Source: Actinocrispum wychmicini
Lineage (GTDB): Bacteria; Actinomycetota; Actinomycetes; Mycobacteriales; Pseudonocardiaceae
Assembly: GCF_004345645.1 (NCBI RefSeq)
Contig: NZ_SLWS01000005.1
Coordinates: 1 to 64,000, forward strand
DNA length: 64,000 bases
Reading direction: 5' to 3'
Part shown: piece after piece, positions 18,501-24,978 of the stretch
Numbering within the stretch: position 1 is the stretch's first letter
Layout: every line of letters starts with the position of its first letter
The notes under the pieces: model-generated
Seen by the model: only the letters and a program-made list of their open reading frames with translations
The model's database searches: none
Told to the model about the DNA's origin: nothing
Translations under genes and position numbers: made by a program

Positions 18501-19296
18501 GTGGAACATCACACAGCCCGCGAATCCCCTACTGGTCACGACGTTGCCGGGGGACGGGGCCCTGGTGGAATCGTTCGCGCTGAGCCCGGACAACCGGGTC
18601 CTGGCCGTCGCGGGCGACGACCACGCGGTCCGCAGGTGGGACATCGGCGACCTGAACAATGTGACCGCGTTACCCACACTCACTGGCCCGAAGAACTACG
18701 TGTACAACGTCGCCTTCAGCCCGGACGGGCGCACGCTCGCGGCAGCCAGCGCGGACACCACGGTATGGCTGTGGGACGTGCACGACCCGGCACTGGCCAC
18801 CCCACTGCAGGTCCTCGACGGCTTCCACGGATACGTCTACGGTGTCGCGTTCAGCCCGCGCGGGCCTGTCCTCGCCGCCGGCAGCGCGGACAAGACCGTG
18901 CGGATGTGGAATATGGCCGATCCAGCCCACCCGGCCGAGGTCGGCCCACCGATCACCGGCCCGAGCAGCTACGTGTACGGGATCGCGATCAGCCCGGACG
19001 GCCGAACCCTGGCCATCGGCAGTACAGACAACTCAGTACGGCTGGTCGACATCACCGATCCCACCGCTCCGGTCGACCTCGCGACGTTGACCGGGTCCAC
19101 GGAGGCGGTGTTCACCGTGTCGTTCACCCCCGACGGCAGCGGCCTGGTCGCTGGCACGGCCGAGCGGCGGGTCCGGTTCTGGACGGTTGACCCAGAACAA
19201 GTTGCCACCCGCGTCTGCACGTCGATGGGCAGTGGTCTGACCCAGGCGGAGTGGCGGCGCTACGTTCCCGACCGACCGTACGCACCACCCTGCTGA
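15553..19296 (+). CDS. HTH-STAND ATPase with two WD40 propellers
   Basis: This 1247-residue protein combines an XRE-like helix-turn-helix (about residues 23-60, DVARQLGIPNATVGGYFAG), an nSTAND1-type ATPase (P-loop GPSGVGKSS at 151-159; Walker B VLIVDQFEELF near 202-212), one membrane helix at about 517-537 and 14 WD40 units from about 600 to the end, each closing with patterns such as TVRLWDV or SVQLWNI. Fourteen units make two seven-bladed propellers. GTG 15553 follows GGAGGG by 4 bases; an earlier in-frame GTG at 15451 has no such site. The unit count and the helix suggest a membrane-tethered sensor. It precedes the Crp/cyclase-like cluster in the same direction. Confidence 0.85.
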   Translation: MAAVESNNHQALDPAQISTKAQFGKALTVIREQAGLTVRDVARQLGIPNATVGGYFAGKTLPHPGMTRVVAGILTTCGVDDEVLVEGLIAAVMRVRRSPGRPAAATTVPFRGLAWFDREHAEWFFGREDLIQRLVGRVAEDGGHRPILVIGPSGVGKSSALRAGLAPALRGAAVVVTNPGAQPLSALVDAVAEFGETHRSDRVLIVDQFEELFTTRDNGAVHKQFLDQILDLSRHHTVVAGLRADFYGELARYGEFVTSLEKATVVGPMTSEQLRSAIVEPAKKAGVDLEPGLVELLIQEVSPDNDEGRLPLLSHALRETWQRHSRNRITIADYRATGGLQRAVAQSADAVFASLNDVQQQIARRLFLRLVHIDVRGADTRRKVSHLELIDGRDDAEQSEVLDRFVDQRLVMADADGVMITHEALIQAWPTLRAWIDADRVGLRTHRQLSTAAESWQDSSHDPATLLRGGPLDTASAWAEDHDTDMNSLERQFLAASSQLQKDERDAQRRRVNRLRSLVAVLVVLILLSATLVVVLQRQRADAQHDRDLAASRDLATRSRLLRGTDRAVAAQLALTAYRIAPTPEARASLMDISTEPAVTRLVGVDEVLQGAAVTASGRLLAAAGTDKNIRLWDITDRARPHQVGPPLSGPTDTVFTVAFSPDNQLLAASGADTAIRLWNVADPASPRLVGTLRHAQHTVYSLAFSADGRLLAAGDADNTVRLWDVRDAALISTVTGPTGYVQSVALSGHILAAGSADHTVRLWDVSDPAHAVALGAPLNGPHGTVFAVALAADGQTLAAGSSDKSVYLWHLTDMHNPVQDPKPLATATGWVNTLAFSPRGDQLAAGSSDNQVRVWDLAAHKVVQTLPHPGPVTAAGFLDGDRTVFTAAADGTARLWSLPGGAITDPSNSVFGVAYPDHGSLLAVSSGRADDSVELWDTADREHPVPVGAPLTSPGQPFSGAVTLDRVGRTLITGSRDGSVQLWNITQPANPLLVTTLPGDGALVESFALSPDNRVLAVAGDDHAVRRWDIGDLNNVTALPTLTGPKNYVYNVAFSPDGRTLAAASADTTVWLWDVHDPALATPLQVLDGFHGYVYGVAFSPRGPVLAAGSADKTVRMWNMADPAHPAEVGPPITGPSSYVYGIAISPDGRTLAIGSTDNSVRLVDITDPTAPVDLATLTGSTEAVFTVSFTPDGSGLVAGTAERRVRFWTVDPEQVATRVCTSMGSGLTQAEWRRYVPDRPYAPPC

Positions 19297-19543
19297 TCAT
19301 CTTTCCCGCTGTTCGAACAATCCGCGCCTACTATCAGCGGGTAATGCGAATCCGTTGCACATCCGGCTGTCGCGCGCCTGTCTTGGCTAATGCTCAGACA
19401 AGGCCGGACAGGTGGCGATACCCGCTCTGAACTGCGACTATGCGCAGAGTCGGACAACTTCGGACGTAATCGCGCCGCAGATGCGTCGCGTTGATTCTCC
19501 GGCTTGGCTAGCCTTTTCGGTAATTCGAGAGGGGTGGCAGCTG

Positions 19544-20254
19544 ATGAATGCTGGGCAGAATTCGTCGGATGACCGGCCGCGAGGATCGGTGGGTGGCCGC
19601 AGAAAGTTCTGGGCGCGGCTGGAGCCAGAACTTCAGTGGATATTGGTCCAGGCGGGCAGCCGCAGGTTCTACGGCGAAGGTGAGGTGCTGATGCGCGACG
19701 GCGACCAGGGCACCTGGTTCGCGGTCCTCACCTTCGGGATCGTGAAGGTGGTCGGCCACGGCGCGAACGGCACCACGGTCATCGCGCACCGGTACAAGGA
19801 CGACGTGATCGGTGAGCTGGCTGTGGCCGGTTCGAAGGTCAGGATGGCGACGGTGTCCGCGATCACCAAGGTCGGCACGCTCCGCATTGAGGCGGACCGG
19901 CTGCGGCGGATCGGCGAACAGCATCCGCCGATCCTGTGGGCCATGCTGGCAGTCCTCGCCGACCGCGCGACCGAGTCCGATGAGTACCGGATCGAGGCCG
20001 ATACGGCCCCGCTCGTACGCGCCGCTCGCGCGCTTGTCCGCCGCCTGGAACGGGACGGCCATCCCACCGCAGCCGGGATGACGGTGGACATCTGCTCGCA
20101 GGAGGAATTCGGGGCCATCGCCGGCACCTCCCGCGCGACCGTCGGACGCCTGCTGCAGTCGTTGCGGGTCAACGGTGTGCTGACCACCAGCCGAGGCCAG
20201 ATCACCGTGCATGACGTCGCCGCGCTCCGCCACGCGGCGGAACTGACCAGATGA
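19544..20254 (+). CDS. Crp/Fnr family regulator with cyclic-nucleotide-binding domain
   Basis: This 236-residue protein has a cNMP-binding beta-roll (about residues 25-130) and a C-terminal winged helix (about 150-230). The phosphate-binding cassette reads GELAVAGSKVRMATV, keeping the Glu and Arg that hold the cyclic nucleotide in CRP and PKA-type domains. The recognition helix region is CSQEEFGAIAGTSRATVGRLL. ATG 19544 follows GAGAGGGG at about 9 bases; the upstream in-frame extension looks non-coding. It stands 5' of a membrane protein and a cyclase-like protein, so it could be the receptor of a local nucleotide signal; that link is inference. Confidence 0.85.
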   Translation: MNAGQNSSDDRPRGSVGGRRKFWARLEPELQWILVQAGSRRFYGEGEVLMRDGDQGTWFAVLTFGIVKVVGHGANGTTVIAHRYKDDVIGELAVAGSKVRMATVSAITKVGTLRIEADRLRRIGEQHPPILWAMLAVLADRATESDEYRIEADTAPLVRAARALVRRLERDGHPTAAGMTVDICSQEEFGAIAGTSRATVGRLLQSLRVNGVLTTSRGQITVHDVAALRHAAELTR

Positions 20255-20365
20255 CGCCTCAGTGCGTCCGGTGACGCACAACGATTTCCGTAGGCGAACC
20301 CGCGGGTGTTCGACTCCCTGCCACCGAGCACGAATTCGATCAACACGAGTGAACAGGGAAGGGCC

Positions 20366-20989
20366 ATGGAGGACCAGGACAACGCTCACACCGGCGTGCA
20401 CCTGCACGCCGGTGGCAACCAGTCCATTTCGAACAGTGAGATCGTCGGCCGGGACAAGCACACCTACAACGACAACCGCAAGCGCAACATCCGGCTGGGC
20501 CTCGGCGGCCTGGCCTTGCTGCTGGTGGTCGGCGGTGGCGCCACGGTGTACTTCAGCCTGCCCAAGAGCCCCTCGGACGTGGTGTCCGAGAAAGGCCTGT
20601 CCGGCGCGCAGCACACCGTCGAGCGCCTCAAGCAGGCCGAGATCGACCAGGACGCGGCCAGCTGGTGCCTGCTCGCCTCGCCGAAGGACTCCGCCTCCTG
20701 CCACGCTGTGATGACCGCGTCGTTCGGTCAACCGTCGCCGCTGCGTGCCGAGTTGGCCGACGTGGGCGTCGGCAGCCCGACCGGAGGTGGCAACAGCGCG
20801 TCGGTCCCGATCACGCTCAAGGGAAAGAACATCGGCGTCGCGCCGATGCAGTGGGACGGCAAACGCTGGGAGATCAACCCCGCCGCGTACCTCCTGATGA
20901 TGAACAACGGCGGGCTGGCCATGTCGGCGGTGGAGGCCGAGCACGGGTGCGGCGCCCTGCTCGGAGCCCAGTCAGGATGCAAGCGATGA
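20366..20989 (+). CDS. Single-pass membrane protein with N-terminal GG motif
   Basis: This 207-residue protein starts at ATG 20366 behind AGGGAAGGG. Residues 11-30 carry VHLHAGGNQSISNSEIVGRD, the beta-rich GG motif shared with three other proteins of the island. A membrane helix follows at about 41-63 (LGLGGLALLLVVGGGATVYF), then an extracytoplasmic domain of about 140 residues with two possible cysteine pairs (WCLLASPKDSASC and a C-terminal HGCGALLGAQSGCKR). The stop overlaps the start of the cyclase-like gene (ATGA). The motif would lie on the cytoplasmic side. No family was recognised. Confidence 0.7.
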   Translation: MEDQDNAHTGVHLHAGGNQSISNSEIVGRDKHTYNDNRKRNIRLGLGGLALLLVVGGGATVYFSLPKSPSDVVSEKGLSGAQHTVERLKQAEIDQDAASWCLLASPKDSASCHAVMTASFGQPSPLRAELADVGVGSPTGGGNSASVPITLKGKNIGVAPMQWDGKRWEINPAAYLLMMNNGGLAMSAVEAEHGCGALLGAQSGCKR

Positions 20990-21663
20990 CCGAGCCGCAC
21001 CCGGCCAGTTTCGTCGTGGTGGACGTCGGCCAGTTCGGGCGGCTGACCAACCCTCAGCAGCTCGCCACCCGTGCATCGCTCTACCGGTGGCTGATCGACG
21101 GCTTCACGACCGGCGGAGTGCAGTGGGAGTCCTGCCAGCACGAAGACCGGGGCGATGGCGTGCTCGTGGTAGCCCCCGCCTCGGTGGCCAAGACGACACT
21201 GCTCGGCCCCGTGCTCGATCGGCTGACCGAACACGTTCCCTTCGGTCACGCACGGCTGGCCGTGCACGCAGGCGAGATGCATCACGACGGCAGAGGATTC
21301 GTCGGCGCAGACGTCAACACCGTCTTCCGACTGGTCAACTCCGACGTCTCCCGCCGGGCCCTGGCAGCCACAACCGGTTCGTGCGTCGTCCTGGTGTCCG
21401 ACCAGCTCTACCAGGGGATCGTCCAGCACGGCTACCGCGACATCAGACCCACCGACTACCGCCAAGTGTCAATCTCTGAGAAGGAGACAAACACCTCGGC
21501 ATGGCTACGGACTCCCGGCGATCCCCACACCGCCGAGCGGATCGCGCGGCAGTCCCACCAACCACGCCGACCTGGCGGCGTCACCATGCACGTCGGCGGC
21601 GACCAGACAATCACCGGCAGCACCATCATCGGCGGGGACATGGTCCCGCGTCGCCGCCGTTGA
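20986..21663 (+). CDS. Nucleotidyl-cyclase-like protein with C-terminal GG motif
   Basis: This 225-residue protein looks like a stand-alone class III cyclase homology domain. Candidate metal ligands are D13 (FVVVDVGQFG) and D57 (DRGDGVLVV), exactly 44 residues apart. The transition-state pair N111 and R115 is present in GFVGADVNTVFRL, and a Glu (E53) occupies the purine-selecting position before RGD, as in guanylyl cyclases. The C-terminus, residues 199-219, carries VTMHVGGDQTITGSTIIGGD. The gene overlaps the membrane-protein gene by an ATGA. A product such as cGMP or cAMP read by the neighbouring Crp-like regulator is a reasonable but untested idea. Confidence 0.65.
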   Translation: MTEPHPASFVVVDVGQFGRLTNPQQLATRASLYRWLIDGFTTGGVQWESCQHEDRGDGVLVVAPASVAKTTLLGPVLDRLTEHVPFGHARLAVHAGEMHHDGRGFVGADVNTVFRLVNSDVSRRALAATTGSCVVLVSDQLYQGIVQHGYRDIRPTDYRQVSISEKETNTSAWLRTPGDPHTAERIARQSHQPRRPGGVTMHVGGDQTITGSTIIGGDMVPRRRR

Positions 21664-22446
21664 TTCCGTTGACGGAAACGAGTCCCGCCGGACAAGACAA
21701 CGTCTTGTAGGCAGCTCGAACACCGGACATTGATCCGGTCCGTTATCGGCCGAGGATCATGGGCACCTTCTCAGGAGCGTCATGAACGGCTGGGTGCCCA
21801 GGTACGTGGCCCGCGTCCCGCAGCAGATCGCGGTAACGCGTTCTGCACCACCCCGCCCCGCCGACCGACGGAAACACGACATTCCTGTGTCACACAGGCA
21901 CGTCGGGAACCGGTGGGTGCGACTCAGCGCAGGTTGAGCTGCACCCACCGGCTCTCAACTCCGTCGCCAGGACCTGATCAGCGGTGCACGCATTGTGAGC
22001 AATCTTGGTGGAATCGTCGTACGCGGCGGCGAGGCCGAAGGAGTGACGCACCCTCGCGCCCGGCCGTTGGTCCTCAGCGGTGTGCACTGGATCGTTTGCG
22101 ACCACTGGTGCCGGCCGCGGGGCACTCAGCCACACTCGGCGAACGGTCTCCCTGCGTGAGGTGTCAGATCTCAGGCGATCTGCGCCGGCTCACCGCCCGT
22201 ACACTCGCGCTTGATCCACCAGCAAGCTCTCCGGCTGGCAACGCACCTACGCCACCGCCAGAACTAGTCTCGCAAGTCCGCTGTCCGTGGCCAAGGAGCA
22301 GACGGCGCCCCCGGCCGGCACACCACGGCGACTCAACGACGGCACCACAGAGGCCGTCACGTCCACCTTGGATATCCACTGCGGGTTACGTGACCGGGCT
22401 CTGGCCATCGCGTAGTCGGCGCTGGACCTGCGAGGCCGCTAGCTGT
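21664..22446. other. About 780 bases without a recognisable gene
   Basis: No frame in this stretch gives a convincing protein or a known motif, and no RNA gene or long inverted repeat was seen. It separates the cyclase-like cluster from a set of decayed genes and may itself be eroded coding DNA. Confidence 0.5.
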
Positions 22447-22882
22447 CTAACCAGCAGAGACATCGGAGAGACAGGGCCAGGCCAGAGTCGACAGAGGGCT
22501 GCCAGAGGCGGGGCGCGTTGTTGAGTTCCGGCGGGCGAGGTCGGCGGCGGCGTGATTGCGTAACTGGAAGGTGTCGCCGGTTGCGAGATCGTCGCCGGAC
22601 CACGTGCTGGTGGCGTACTTGAACTCGACGGCTGTGCGCCCGGCCGAGCTGCGGCACATCATGTCGACATGCCAGCGTTCGAAGTCACCGCCCGCACGCG
22701 CGGGGACCGCACAGGGCACCTCGAGTCGTACGTCCACTGCCGGGTCGAGCGAGTACAGGACCTGGGCAAAGGCGTGCTGGAAGTCCCGCTTCGGAATGAA
22801 ACAGCGGCCGCCGTGTGCACAATGCCGCGATCACGTCGGCCAGCTCGATAGCGCCTGCGATCAGTGGCGTGATGCGGATCAT
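22447..22882 (-). pseudogene. PD-(D/E)XK-like nuclease-type hypothetical protein, decayed
   Basis: Two frames join near 22795. The first runs from ATG 22882 (MIRITPLIAGAIELADVIAA) to RRPLFHSEA; the second continues DFQHAFAQVLYSLDPAVDV, then ERWHVDMMCRSSAG and RTAVEFKYAT, ending RNHAAADLARRN. One extra G in the GCGGGAC run breaks the frame. The pattern of an early Glu, HVDMM and VEFK fits a PD-(D/E)XK fold. The end after LARRN looks scrambled, so the C-terminus is lost too. The natural role of this family is not known to me. Confidence 0.5.
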
Positions 22883-22915
22883 TCCACACGACGTGCCGGG
22901 CCCGGTGACGTTCGA

Positions 22916-23197
22916 CTATCCTGATACCCGAATGTAGGTCGCGGCCGAGAAGGCGCCGATACCGGCAATGCCGGCGCACGCAAGCCCGCCGAACGCCAGG
23001 TACGTCAATCCGCTGATGTGGGTGGCAACGACCAAGGCGAGTACGAAAATCAGCGCGCTGCACTGGAACAGCAGTGGCCTGTCCTCTGCGAAGGATTCAG
23101 CATCGCTCAGCCCACCGAAACCACATCCACCACAACAACAGGTAAAGGTGCGACGTGAGATCTTCACGGATGCCTCCGCCTTGTTGTGGACAGTCAC
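22916..23197 (-). CDS. Small cysteine-rich two-helix membrane protein
   Basis: This 93-residue protein starts at GTG 23197, five bases after AAGGAG. The frame is open further upstream, but that would overlap a possible divergent gene. The N-terminal soluble part has an unusual CCCGGCGFGG cluster (near residue 20), followed by two hydrophobic segments (LIFVLALVVATHISGLTYL and LACAGIAGIGAFSAATYI). The four clustered Cys could bind a metal. No family was recognised. Confidence 0.5.
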   Translation of the reverse strand: MTVHNKAEASVKISRRTFTCCCGGCGFGGLSDAESFAEDRPLLFQCSALIFVLALVVATHISGLTYLAFGGLACAGIAGIGAFSAATYIRVSG

Positions 23198-23369
23198 CAC
23201 AACTCCTTGCGGCCTGACGACAATCGAGCGGAACTCGGCACCCTTCGGCGCTTCCTGGCCCGTCGTACTCGTATTCGGAGTGGTTGGTCTGCTGTTCAAC
23301 GGCTGGGTGCATTACCTGCGACATCGAGAGAACATGCGCGCACTCGACGAGGCTGCAATCGGCAGGTGA
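23184..23369 (+). CDS. Possible small single-pass membrane protein
   Basis: The frame ends with a convincing membrane helix and charged tail (WPVVLVFGVVGLLFNGW, then HYLRHRENMRALDEAAIGR). The start is unclear: TTG 23184 is the best candidate but lacks a ribosome binding site. The stop overlaps a GTG start of the next gene (GTGA at 23366-23369). It overlaps by 14 bases the start region of the divergent gene on the other strand. Confidence 0.35.
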   Translation: MWTVTTTPCGLTTIERNSAPFGASWPVVLVFGVVGLLFNGWVHYLRHRENMRALDEAAIGR

Positions 23370-23925
23370 CCAGACAGGGAGGCATCGCATCGGCGGTTTC
23401 CGAAGCACAGAACCAGACGCACACTGCACAGGACTCGCCGCCTGCGGGCAAGCAGAGGCGGTACTCGCGGACCACAACGCACATACGGCCGCCGCCGAGC
23501 GATTCGGTCACCTGGTACGGCAGGACATCCAGCACCTGGCCCGAGAGCATCTGGCAAGCCAACCTGGCCGCGTCACCGCCGAAGCGGTCGCGACCATGGT
23601 CAGCACCATGTGCCGAGAACTGATCACCCGGCCAGAGACCAGCATCACCTACAAATGCTTCGCCTTCGGACTTGATCCAGAGGCCTGGGCAGGCGCAATG
23701 CGCGCCATCAACGACCGGATCCCGACCACAGTTGACGCTGCCGACATTTGGGACTTCTCCGCCCGGCCAGGAGCGCTGATCTGTTCCACCTACCAACAGC
23801 CGTGGGAACACTGCTCGGCTAACGACCCCATCCGGTTCGTCGTCGCCCCTGCCTACAGCCATCGTGAACGCCTCTTCGCCCATCAACTCGTATTCACCGC
23901 ACGCAAACGCCGGCTACCGTGGTAA
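23366..23925 (+). pseudogene. Hypothetical protein, apparently frameshifted
   Basis: The coupled start GTG 23366 gives VTRQGGIASAVSEAQNQTHT, but this frame soon decays. From about 23455 another frame reads EAVLADHNAHTAAAERFGHL and continues well to 23925 with VTAEAVATMVSTMCRELI and SITYKCFAFGLDPEAWAGAM, ending ARKRRLPW. A single indel around 23440-23460 would join them. A direct start in the second frame exists only at a poor TTG (23284). No family was recognised; residues such as PWEHCSAND and the C-terminal basic end give no clear hint. Confidence 0.45.
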
Positions 23926-24008
23926 CCGCGCTACCCGTGAATCTCTGACATGCAGTACAAAGTAGGCGGATGAGTGGGCTAGATATCAGCGGGTGGTGAT
24001 ACAGCCTG

Positions 24009-24598
24009 TCAGCCCGTGTGACGCTTGACTGTCTTGGTGATGCGGTCGTCGGGTGTTGTGGACCGTGGAACGGTGATGACGAGTCTGCCGGCGACGGACT
24101 GGATACCGGCTGCCTGGGTTCGCAAGATGTGCAGAAGGCGCGTCGCTGACTTGTGTTTGGTCGCTTTGGTCTTGCGTCTGTCGTTGGTGGCGAGGATGTT
24201 CCAGTGTTCGAGAGTGAACCAAGCGACGAGGTAGATGCCGTCGGTTGTGTGGAGGTCTTCCAGGTAGCGTTGGGCGAGCTGGATGTCCTGTGCAGTGAGG
24301 AGGTCCTTGTGCCAGGCGCCTTTGATTTCGATGGGGACGCTGATCACCGTTGGGTTGGGTACCTCTAGCTCAGTGCCGAGTAGGTCGATCTTCATGTCCG
24401 GTCGTTCGCCTGAGTCACCGGCGTCGGTGGGTCTGATGACGACCTCGCGGTTGATGACGACTCGGCTTCGGGCGAGGCGGAGGGTCAGTTCGTGGGCGAT
24501 GTAGTCGGGCTCTGAGTGGGCGCTGCGCGCCGGGTCTGGGGCATGCTCGTGGGCGGCCCGTCAGGAGCGGGAGGGGTGGAGGTTGTGCTGTGGATCAT
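24009..24598 (-). pseudogene. PD-(D/E)XK-like protein, frameshifted near its start
   Basis: The frame ending at 24009 contains SEPDYIAHELTLRLARSR, then VVINREVVIRPTDAGDSGER, MKIDLLGTELEVP and VPIEIKGAWHKDLLTAQD, followed by DGIYLVAWFTLEHW. The D...EIK arrangement and following helix fit a PD-(D/E)XK nuclease-like domain seen at the C-terminus of larger actinobacterial proteins. An in-frame stop lies just before 24560. An ATG at 24598 with GGGGAG seven bases upstream opens a different frame (MIHSTTSTPPAPDGPP), so an indel around 24510-24560 separates start and body. ATG 24395 would give only a truncated form. Confidence 0.5.
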
Positions 24599-24751
24599 GG
24601 TGGATCTCCCCAAGACTTGATCTTGCCGATGGTGGTCTTGGGGTCTCTCGTGGTTGCCCGGATGGTTGCCCGAACGTTCAGGGAGTTCGAGTGTCGGGCG
24701 GGTATGCCGTGGGACGGACTACCGCGCTGACCTGCACTGAGAGAGACCGGG

Positions 24752-24778
24752 TGTCACCGGCAGGTACTGCCGGTGACA
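24752..24778. repeat. Perfect 12-base inverted repeat beside the tRNA-Thr half
   Basis: TGTCACCGGCAG (24752-24763) and CTGCCGGTGACA (24767-24778) are exact reverse complements with the loop GTA. It stands 10 bases before the tRNA-Thr 3' half and could be an integrase arm/core site or the terminator of an element gene. Confidence 0.8.
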
Positions 24779-24788
24779 ACCCTTCTGG

Positions 24789-24835
24789 CACTCGTAATGC
24801 GTAGGTCAAGGGTTCGATTCCCTTAGGCGGCTCCA
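24789..24835 (+). other. 3' half of tRNA-Thr(CGT): probable attachment site of the island
   Basis: The stretch reads as the anticodon loop CTCGTAA, variable loop, a perfect T arm (AAGGG, loop TTCGATT, CCCTT at 24808-24824), acceptor strand AGGCGGC and TCCA. The matching 5' half (GCCGCC... with D arm) is not upstream, so this is not a complete tRNA. A tRNA 3' half at the boundary between an integrase-bearing accessory region and intact genes is what tyrosine-integrase integration leaves behind. The full tRNA would be expected at the other end of the island, left of this window. Confidence 0.65.
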
Positions 24836-24850
24836 CTCACAATGATCAGG

Positions 24851-24874
24851 CCCTTTCCGGTGCGCCGGAAAGGG
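24851..24874. terminator. Terminator hairpin after the tRNA-Thr half
   Basis: CCCTTTCCGG (24851-24860) and CCGGAAAGGG (24865-24874) form a perfect 10-bp stem with loop TGCG, flanked by further complementary bases ACAATG/CATTGT. It is probably the original terminator of the tRNA-Thr gene. Confidence 0.75.
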
Positions 24875-24978
24875 GCATTGTTGGGCCGGTTGGCTCTGGC
24901 CAACGACCCGCGACGGCCAGTAAATTGCCTGCTCTACTGTCGTGTCGTTGGTCGCTTTTGGCTGGGGGAGATCGCCCG

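Noticed and set aside
17350-19290. Direct repeats in the DNA that could be read as a satellite or CRISPR-like array
   Set aside because: They are the degenerate coding repeats of WD40 units of about 40 residues with no constant repeat and spacer structure.
22968-23183. Plus-strand frame from 22968 leading into the small membrane protein
   Set aside because: Its N-terminal 70 residues have no protein character and lie opposite the minus-strand membrane gene; only the end of the frame is credible.
24789-24835. Complete tRNA-Thr gene
   Set aside because: The T arm and acceptor 3' strand are perfect, but the 5' acceptor strand and D arm are absent upstream, so only a 3' half is claimed.
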